Shown in pieces: positions 58,334 to 64,000 of a stretch of 64,000 nt of DNA. Every line of letters starts with the position of its first letter. Position 1 is the stretch's first letter. Source of the stretch: Pelagibacterium luteolum (GTDB lineage: Bacteria > Pseudomonadota > Alphaproteobacteria > Rhizobiales > Devosiaceae); NCBI RefSeq assembly GCF_900100665.1, contig NZ_FNCS01000003.1:248001-312000 (forward strand), written 5' to 3'. Under the pieces are notes generated by a model. The model ran no database searches, was not told the DNA's origin, and saw only the letters and a program-made list of their open reading frames with translations. A program made the position numbers and the translations under genes.

Positions 58334-58750
58334 TCATTCTCCACACGATCTATGAGTTGTATGTAATAATATTTCATCGTTGTATTTTATATACATCTCA
58401 ATTCGCCAATTGAGATCGTCCATACTTGGCCAGTTGATAAAGACCTGGCAAGCAAAATCGTTGTGCATATTGGGCATATTGCGCAATGAATCCGGTTCAT
58501 ATTTCGTAACATCAATTCTTAAGTTCATAGTGTACGATATAAATTTATATTCACAATTAACTTCGGAATAATGTGCTCTGACAATTCCCAATTTTAAGGC
58601 GTTGGCGGCCTGAGTTGATTGTGAGAAATGAGATGATATATCAGCGCAAAATTGTTCCTCACTTCTCTGAACAATATCATCGCCATACGTATTAAATGCG
58701 GGATATAGAAATGAGAGAACCGTGAGCATTAATAGCGTTTTTTTCATCAT
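58334..58750 (-). CDS. AT-rich orphan gene for a small secreted protein
   Basis: A 138-residue protein with a signal peptide (MMKKTLLMLTVLSFLYPAF, cleavage near NTYG). The mature part of about 118 residues has four Cys (in EQFCAD, EVNCEY, DFACQV and RSCGE), which could form two disulfides. I do not recognise the family. The DNA is far more AT-rich than its surroundings: line 58501-58560 has only 13 G/C in 60 bases. That points to recent transfer. The ribosome site GAGGGG suits the tandem ATG start. It lies between ftsA and the VOC gene, inside the split division cluster. Confidence 0.68.
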   Translation of the reverse strand: MMKKTLLMLTVLSFLYPAFNTYGDDIVQRSEEQFCADISSHFSQSTQAANALKLGIVRAHYSEVNCEYKFISYTMNLRIDVTKYEPDSLRNMPNMHNDFACQVFINWPSMDDLNWRIEMYIKYNDEILLHTTHRSCGE

Positions 58751-58960
58751 GCGCCCCTCGCTCGCGCGCTGAACATGGGAAATGCGGCATTTAGCTTAAC
58801 TGGCATTCGGAACGATCACATAGGATTGCAGAGGGACATCGCATGGACGAACAACGGAAGACAGCTCGCTAAAATTGCTGGCACTCGTTGAATACCATCA
58901 CCGAGCATGCCGAAACTAAGCGCAAATCCTCGGTGGGGGTCGGCCGACCGCCTCACCCAC

Positions 58961-59014
58961 AACCGTCATCCTCGGGCTTGACCCGAGGACCCAGCCTCGC
59001 GCCGACGGCGCGAG
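58961..59014. repeat. Dispersed double-hairpin repeat (TCATCCTCGGGCTTGACCC type)
   Basis: CCTCGGG (58970-58976) / CCCGAGG (58982-58988) with loop CTTGA, then CTCGCGCC (58996-59003) / GGCGCGAG (59007-59014). The CGTCATCCTCGGGCTTGACC core is a familiar intergenic repeat of many Alphaproteobacteria, and its translation (RVKPEDDG) turns up in false ORFs. It ends nine bases beyond the ftsA stop. The rest of the gap at 58751-59023 shows no gene. Confidence 0.7.
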
Positions 59015-59023
59015 ATAAGAGTC

Positions 59024-60340
59024 TCACACGAACCCCGACTTCAACCAGCTCCCCACGCGCGCCAGATATCCATCCGACCCGGTCAGTTTCCGGTTTGGCC
59101 GCGGCTGCACATATTCGGTCCCGCAGACCTGCGGATAAACCAGCATCCCCGCAACAGTCGCGAACGCCGGCCCCTTGGCCCGATCGGGCAATCCCGAAAC
59201 ACCGAGCGGTCGCCCGTTGCGCACATTGCGCGCCAGCATCCGCCGCGCTAGTTCGGGCACGCCCGTCAGGTCGGATGCGCCACCCGTCAGGACAAACCGC
59301 CGGCCCGAGACATCCATCATGCCCGTCGCCTGCATCCGGTCGCGGATCGCCTCGAGGATTTCCTCGACCCGCGGGCGGATCACACGCGTTAGCATTTCGC
59401 GCGAGATCGAATTGGGCGAGTCGTGCGACACGGCCCCGATCGGCATCACGGTAATCACGTCCGACTCGTCGGTCTGCCCGGAAAAGCACGAGCCATAGAG
59501 CGTCTTTAGCCGCTCGGCGTCCGCCACCGACACCGACAATTGCCGCGCGATATCGAGCGTGATGTGATGCCCGCCGATCGCCAGCGCATCGGCATAAACA
59601 AGATGCCCATCGGCAAAAACCGAAACCGTCGTCGTCGCTCCACCCATGTCGATGCACGCGACGCCAAGATCGGCCTCGTCGTCGACCAGCGCCGCAAGAC
59701 CGGATGCGTATGGCGTCGCCATCAGCGCTTCCACTTCGAGATGGCAGCGATTGAGCGCCAGTTCGATATTGCGCATCGCCAGCGTCTCGGCCGAAACCAC
59801 GGCCACATCGACGCCAAGCGTTTCGCCCACCATGCCGCGCGGATCGCGAATGCCCTTCTGCCCGTCGAGCGAATACCCGATCGGTAGCGCGTGAATGATC
59901 GACCGCTCCTCACGCACCGAGCGATCGTTGACCGCGATCAGCACGCGCGAAATATCGGCGGGATCGACCTCATGCCCATCGAGCGACACCGCGGCGGAAA
60001 ACGTCTCGGATCCCAGCCGCCCCGCCGTCACGTTGACGACCACCGACTGCACGGTAATCCCCGCCGCCCGCTCGGCCATGCCGACCACGGATCGGATCGC
60101 CTGCTCGGCCTTGTCGAGGTCGGTCACGACACCGCTCTTGACGCCCGCCGATGGCCCATAGCCAAAGCCGATGACCTCGGCCACGTGGGTCCGGCCCTTG
60201 AGTGCCCTGCCCTCGGGACGCGGCACCAAGCGCGCGATCACGCAGCAGATCTTGGTCGAACCGATATCGAGCACCGTCACCAGCGAAGACCGGCCCGGCT
60301 GGACCGGCTTGAGCCGCGAAGTCATCGCCGAATTCATCAT
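59024..60340 (-). CDS. ftsA: Cell division protein FtsA
   Basis: Actin-like membrane tether of the FtsZ ring. The 438-residue protein shows phosphate-1 VLDIGSTKICCVIARL, the SHS2-like 1C domain, CIDMGGATTTVSVF (phosphate-2), LTGGASDLTGVPELA (adenosine motif) and a C-terminal amphipathic membrane helix (GYLARVGSWLKSGF). It overlaps ftsQ by ATGA (60337-60340). The next gene downstream should be ftsZ but is instead a dispersed repeat and unrelated genes. The cluster otherwise keeps the normal order murC-murB-ddl-ftsQ-ftsA. Confidence 0.95.
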   Translation of the reverse strand: MMNSAMTSRLKPVQPGRSSLVTVLDIGSTKICCVIARLVPRPEGRALKGRTHVAEVIGFGYGPSAGVKSGVVTDLDKAEQAIRSVVGMAERAAGITVQSVVVNVTAGRLGSETFSAAVSLDGHEVDPADISRVLIAVNDRSVREERSIIHALPIGYSLDGQKGIRDPRGMVGETLGVDVAVVSAETLAMRNIELALNRCHLEVEALMATPYASGLAALVDDEADLGVACIDMGGATTTVSVFADGHLVYADALAIGGHHITLDIARQLSVSVADAERLKTLYGSCFSGQTDESDVITVMPIGAVSHDSPNSISREMLTRVIRPRVEEILEAIRDRMQATGMMDVSGRRFVLTGGASDLTGVPELARRMLARNVRNGRPLGVSGLPDRAKGPAFATVAGMLVYPQVCGTEYVQPRPNRKLTGSDGYLARVGSWLKSGFV

Positions 60341-61314
60341 TGGCTGTCGTCTTCTTCTTCACGCACCGTCGGGCGGACGGCCACATACTGCGCCACGCGC
60401 ATGTCGATCAGATCGAGATCGCGATTGAGCAGTTGGTATTCGAGTTGGTAATCATTGAGCCGGCTGAGCGCATCCACGACACCGGTTTCGGGCAGCAGCA
60501 CGCGCAACCCGGAATAAAAGATCAGATCCCAACGCCGATCACCGACCCGGTTGAGCGCCGCCAGATCAAAGCTCAGATCGGGATAACGCTGCACCAGATT
60601 AATCATCGGCAGCGCATCATCGCCGGCGCCTTCCCCGATCACGAGGATCAGTTCGCCATCATCGATACTGGCCGGCGCGATCGGGCTGCCCGATCCGTCG
60701 ATCAGCATCGTCGCGCCATCGATCCGCCAGCGTGCCATCGGTTCGCGCTCGGTGATGCTGACGACCAGCCTGTCGGGATAGATCTTGCGGATGGTCGCGG
60801 TTTCGATCGAGGGAATTTCCTCGACCCTCAGCCGCGCCGCTTCCACGTCATATCCAAGGCTCACATCGCCCGCCGCGATACCGAGCGCCCGCGCGACATC
60901 GGTCTCGCGCGTCAACTTCAGCCCGTCGATCTCTATGCTCTGGATGGAAAACCCTGCCACGGCCATCTGGTCGCCGGCAAATTCGCCGACCACCGCCGCC
61001 GCCTCACCAACGTCCTCACGAAAGATATAAAGACCACCCGCCACGAGCACGGCGATCACCAGCGCCATAACCCGCACGACCAGCTTGCGGTGCAGGACCC
61101 AGAGATTGCCCAGTGTTACGAGCTTGCCGCCGCGCTTGCGCACCGGCACGGGGAATGGCCGCCCCAGCGTCATCGAGCGGTCGCGCGAAATCGGCACCAC
61201 ATTGGAGATGGGGCGGATATCAGCGCGTTGGATCAAAGGTGCGGGCGGAGACTTGGGGAGCGCGGTCCCGGAAGGCGCGGCCTCGAAAGCCTCCAGACGC
61301 CTTACCTGTTGCAA
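60337..61314 (-). CDS. ftsQ: Cell division protein FtsQ
   Basis: Bitopic division protein linking early and late divisome parts. The 325-residue protein has a cytoplasmic N-terminus of about 80 residues, one membrane helix (VMALVIAVLVAGGLYIF, about 82-98), a POTRA domain (AGFSIQSIEIDGLKLTRETDV) and a beta domain (RWDLIFYSGLRVLLPE). The frame starts with TTG at 61314, 13 bp inside ddl, with a modest ribosome-site match; a shorter start cannot be excluded. It overlaps ftsA by 4 bp. Confidence 0.9.
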   Translation of the reverse strand: MQQVRRLEAFEAAPSGTALPKSPPAPLIQRADIRPISNVVPISRDRSMTLGRPFPVPVRKRGGKLVTLGNLWVLHRKLVVRVMALVIAVLVAGGLYIFREDVGEAAAVVGEFAGDQMAVAGFSIQSIEIDGLKLTRETDVARALGIAAGDVSLGYDVEAARLRVEEIPSIETATIRKIYPDRLVVSITEREPMARWRIDGATMLIDGSGSPIAPASIDDGELILVIGEGAGDDALPMINLVQRYPDLSFDLAALNRVGDRRWDLIFYSGLRVLLPETGVVDALSRLNDYQLEYQLLNRDLDLIDMRVAQYVAVRPTVREEEDDSQ

Positions 61315-62222
61315 CTCGCATCCTCCACCATCCAGCTCACAAGTTCTTCGAACGAGTGGCCCGCATGTGCTGCCAATTCGGGGACCAGCGAGGTTTTCGT
61401 CATCCCCGGCTGGGTATTGATCTCAAGGCAGACAAGCTCGCCATCGTCGCCACCGCGCGGGTCATAACGGAAGTCACTCCGCGACACGCCGCGACAGCCC
61501 AAAGCAGCATGAGCAGCCAGCGACATTTTTTGTACTTTTTCGTAAATTTTCGGTGAAACTTGCGCAGGCAACTCGTGCCGCGAGCCTCCGGTGACGTATT
61601 TTGCCTCATAATTATAGAAAGACAGGTCGGTAACGATCTCGATTACCCCCAAAGCGACGTCGCCCATCACCGCGCAGGTCAATTCGCGCCCAGGGATAAA
61701 TCGCTCGACCATCAGTTCCTCGTCGCCGTCCCAATCGGTGCGCAGGATTTCCTGCGGCGGGTGCTCCTGCCCGTCCTTGACGATAAAGACGTTGACGCTC
61801 GACCCGTCATTATAGGGTTTGACGACATAGGGCGGCGCCATCACATGCTGGCGCGCAATCGCATCGCGCGTCGCAATCACATGGTCGGTCACCGGCACAC
61901 CGGCGGCCTTGAACATCACCTTGGCCTGATGCTTGTCCATGGCCAGCGACGACGCCAGAACGCCTGAATGCGTATAGGGGATCGAAAGAATTTCCAGCAG
62001 CCCCTGGATCGTCCCGTCCTCACCAAACCGCCCATGCAGCGCATTGAAGACCACGTCGGGTTTCAGCCGCGTCAAAACATCGGCAATATCGCGCCCGACA
62101 TCGATCTCGGTCACCTCATACCCGGCATTGCGCAATGCCTGCGCGCACTCCGCGCCAGAATTGAGCGAAACCTCCCGCTCATGCGACCATCCGCCCTTGA
62201 GCACCGCTACATGTTTCGCCAT
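61302..62222 (-). CDS. ddl: D-alanine--D-alanine ligase
   Basis: ATP-grasp ligase making the D-Ala-D-Ala dipeptide for peptidoglycan. The 306-residue protein shows KGGWSHEREVSLNSG, ALHGRFGEDGTIQGLLE, the ATP-binding PPYVVKPYNDGSSVNV and a C-terminal CLEINTQPGMTKTSLVPELA. It is the B-type (about 300 residues). Its 3' end overlaps ftsQ by 13 bp, and it is separated from murB by a 100-bp gap containing a dispersed repeat. Confidence 0.95.
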   Translation of the reverse strand: MAKHVAVLKGGWSHEREVSLNSGAECAQALRNAGYEVTEIDVGRDIADVLTRLKPDVVFNALHGRFGEDGTIQGLLEILSIPYTHSGVLASSLAMDKHQAKVMFKAAGVPVTDHVIATRDAIARQHVMAPPYVVKPYNDGSSVNVFIVKDGQEHPPQEILRTDWDGDEELMVERFIPGRELTCAVMGDVALGVIEIVTDLSFYNYEAKYVTGGSRHELPAQVSPKIYEKVQKMSLAAHAALGCRGVSRSDFRYDPRGGDDGELVCLEINTQPGMTKTSLVPELAAHAGHSFEELVSWMVEDASCNR

Positions 62223-62263
62223 CGGTTCCGCCTTCTTGTTCTCTTAAACGCCAGCCAAATGAG

Positions 62264-62296
62264 CCCCCCTCGCCCCTTGTGAGGGGAGAGGGCCCG
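62264..62296. repeat. Degenerate dispersed repeat between murB and ddl
   Basis: CCCCCCTCGCCCCTTGTGAG and the following GGGAGAGGG form a stem (CCCCT 62273-62277 / AGGGG 62282-62286, with outer CCCT/AGGG). It resembles the widespread CCCCTCTCCCC...GGGGAGAGGG intergenic element. It sits in an operon gap where most relatives have little space. Confidence 0.45.
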
Positions 62297-62322
62297 GGTG
62301 TGAACGGTGCGCAGCCGCTCGG

Positions 62323-63300
62323 CTATTTCACCCCAGCAAACACATCCCCATCGAGAAATTCCCGCACCTCACGCCCGTCCGCAAAATGCCCCATCCGCCG
62401 GATTTCCCAGACGAGATCGATGCCGTGCTTTTCCCGCACCTTGGCCCGAACCGTCTCACCCAACGTCTCGATATCGAACGCACTGGCCGCATCGAGATTG
62501 ATCAGGAAATTTGTGTGCATCTCAGAGACCTGCGCATCCCCGATCCGCAAAGCCCGGCATCCAGCCTCATCGACAAGCTTCCAGGCGGAGTACCCGTCCG
62601 GGTTCTTGAACGTCGATCCGCCTGTGCGCGTATTGGTCGGCTGCGTCGATTCCCGCTGCTCGGTGATAGCCCGCATCTTGGCCAAAATCTCGTCGCTGTC
62701 CCCGGCCACGCCCTCAAACACCGCCGAGGTGAACACCACCCCTTTTGGCCCGTTCGACTTGCGATACTCATAGGCCATATCGGTATTGGAAAGCTCGATG
62801 ATCTCGCCCTCGCGCGTCACCCCGCGCAGAGAAACCACCCGCTCCTTGGTCTCGGTACCATAGCACCCCGCATTCATATAAAGCGCCCCGCCGACCGCAC
62901 CGGGTATACCGCGCATGAAAGACAAGCCGTCGATCCCGGCCTTGGCCGCAGCCGTCGCGATCTTGACGTCCGGCAGTCCCGCCCCGGCCCGTACCCGATT
63001 GCCATCGAGCACCTCGACCCCGCCAAAAGCCTTGGCGGGCAATTTGATCACCACCCCGTCGATCCCGCCATCGCGGATCAGAAGGTTCGATCCCAGCCCG
63101 ATCACCGTCACCCGTATATCGGCCGGCAAATTTTTCAGAAAATACGCAAGGTCCGCCTCATCGGCCGGCTCGAAATAGAGCTGCGCCGGGCCGCCCACGC
63201 GAAACCAGACGACCTTGGCGATCGAATAATCGGCAATGAGCTTGCCACGCACGCCCCCGATCCAGCCGGAGAACTGCGGCAGGAGATCGGGAAAACTCAT
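62323..63300 (-). CDS. murB: UDP-N-acetylenolpyruvoylglucosamine reductase
   Basis: FAD-dependent reductase completing UDP-MurNAc. The 325-residue protein has the FAD-binding domain ([29 protein letters not shown]), the [18 protein letters not shown] block and the active-site region [10 protein letters not shown] with catalytic Ser. The terminal helix [17 protein letters not shown] is conserved. It overlaps murC by ATGA (63297-63300). Confidence 0.95.
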   Translation of the reverse strand: MSFPDLLPQFSGWIGGVRGKLIADYSIAKVVWFRVGGPAQLYFEPADEADLAYFLKNLPADIRVTVIGLGSNLLIRDGGIDGVVIKLPAKAFGGVEVLDGNRVRAGAGLPDVKIATAAAKAGIDGLSFMRGIPGAVGGALYMNAGCYGTETKERVVSLRGVTREGEIIELSNTDMAYEYRKSNGPKGVVFTSAVFEGVAGDSDEILAKMRAITEQRESTQPTNTRTGGSTFKNPDGYSAWKLVDEAGCRALRIGDAQVSEMHTNFLINLDAASAFDIETLGETVRAKVREKHGIDLVWEIRRMGHFADGREVREFLDGDVFAGVK

Positions 63301-64000
63301 GCGCTGGCCCGGTCCCTGCCGGCAAATTCCGTTTCGAGCTCACCCGGCAACGCCGCCGCCCAGAGCGTGATGTTGCCCGCTCCAAGGCAGACGACATAAT
63401 CGCCTTCCCCGGCCCGCTCGGCGATGATCCCGGCCAGCTCTTCCGGCCCGGCAATCACCCGCGCATCGCGATGCCCGCGCGCCCGGATACGGTCCACCAA
63501 TTCACTATGCGAAACGCCATCGATCGGTGCTTCACCCGCCGCATAGACCGGCGCCACCAGCACCGTATCGGCTTCGTTGAAACACGCCGAGAAATCGTCG
63601 AACAGATCATGCAGGCGCGAATAGCGGTGCGGCTGCACCACCGCGATCACGTCGCGCTTGGTCGATTGCCGCGCCGCGCGCAGCACCGAGGAAATCTCCA
63701 CCGGGTGATGCCCGTAATCGTCGATCACCGTAATCCCATTGACCTCACCGGTCTTGGTAAACCGGCGCTTCACACCGCCAAAGCCTTTCAGCCCAGCCCG
63801 GATCTGGTCGTCGGTAATTTTTAGCTCCTGCGCCACGGCAATCGCCGCCGTCGCATTGAGCACGTTGTGCATGCCCGGCATCGGCAATTCCAGATCGGCC
63901 ACCGTACGCGTCTGCTCGCTCACCCGATCCCGGATCACCACCGAAAACCGGCTCGTGCCATTCTCGTTGGTCACATCGATCAACCGCACATCGGCCTGCG
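63297..64000 (-). CDS. murC: UDP-N-acetylmuramate--L-alanine ligase, C-terminal half (partial)
   Basis: Mur ligase adding L-Ala to UDP-MurNAc. The frame runs off the window edge; about 234 residues are visible, roughly the second half. It includes [36 protein letters not shown] then HHPVEI, and the C-terminal domain with [14 protein letters not shown] and [12 protein letters not shown]. It opens the murC-murB-ddl-ftsQ-ftsA run on the minus strand. The apparent start at 63989 is an internal GTG codon. Confidence 0.94.
   Translation of the reverse strand, partial: QADVRLIDVTNENGTSRFSVVIRDRVSEQTRTVADLELPMPGMHNVLNATAAIAVAQELKITDDQIRAGLKGFGGVKRRFTKTGEVNGITVIDDYGHHPVEISSVLRAARQSTKRDVIAVVQPHRYSRLHDLFDDFSACFNEADTVLVAPVYAAGEAPIDGVSHSELVDRIRARGHRDARVIAGPEELAGIIAERAGEGDYVVCLGAGNITLWAAALPGELETEFAGRDRASA

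Noticed and set aside
58884-59454. Open frame on + across the dispersed repeat and ftsA 3' end
   Set aside because: It is the usual false translation of the palindromic repeat joined to an ftsA antisense frame.

Overview
The window is GC-rich chromosomal DNA of an alphaproteobacterium of the Hyphomicrobiales; Devosiaceae (Devosia/Pelagibacterium-like) is my best guess. The reasons are the trmL-hemF junction, the order murC-murB-ddl-ftsQ-ftsA // ftsZ-lpxC-bamD-recN-ligA, the long-tailed FtsZ, EcfG-type (GGAAC-N16-CGTT) promoters and an alphaproteobacterial SOS box (GTTC-N7-GTTC). I see no tRNA, rRNA, insertion sequence, prophage or CRISPR array. Genes are densely packed, and many stop/start codons overlap as ATGA.

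Layout. 1-9.4 kb: the end of trmL, hemF with an FNR-type box, a DUF1059 gene behind an EcfG promoter, cca-nudL-acetyltransferase, a glutathionyl-hydroquinone reductase, a Nudix hydrolase, a phosphoesterase, and a murL-murD2 pair (the alternative route to D-glutamate in peptidoglycan). 9.4-16.6 kb: the propionate module pccB-pccA-mcm-mce with an acuI-like reductase upstream. 16.6-22.8 kb: a membrane-bound TPR regulator with a 20-bp palindrome, an atypical receiver protein, a cluster of RNA-like hairpins, trehalose genes otsB-otsA, and a stress-promoter-driven membrane protein.

23-41.4 kb is the core accessory locus, a purine salvage and catabolism island. A BMP-type ABC importer (four genes) and adenine deaminase lie on +. 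The operon uraH-xdhA-xdhB-xdhC-puuD-guaD-glcB lies on -, and a fused allantoinase/OHCU decarboxylase is divergent from it. Together they take adenine and guanine through xanthine, urate, 5-hydroxyisourate and OHCU to allantoate. Malate synthase G can capture the glyoxylate made later. The allantoate-to-glyoxylate steps are not in the window. A matching palindrome (TTTT-N3-CCA-N2-TGGT-N2-AAAA) lies before the importer and in the uraH/puuE divergent promoter, suggesting one regulator for both.

41.4-49.7 kb: an ArsR/SRPBCC divergent unit whose operator overlaps a start codon, small enzymes, an AraC-GyrI regulator, prmA, pepP and a secreted protein of unknown function. 49.7-64 kb: the DNA repair and cell envelope/division block. 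It is interrupted between ftsA and ftsZ by a VOC-family gene and a strikingly AT-rich orphan gene for a small secreted protein. Dispersed palindromic repeats sit at three gene ends in the right half.
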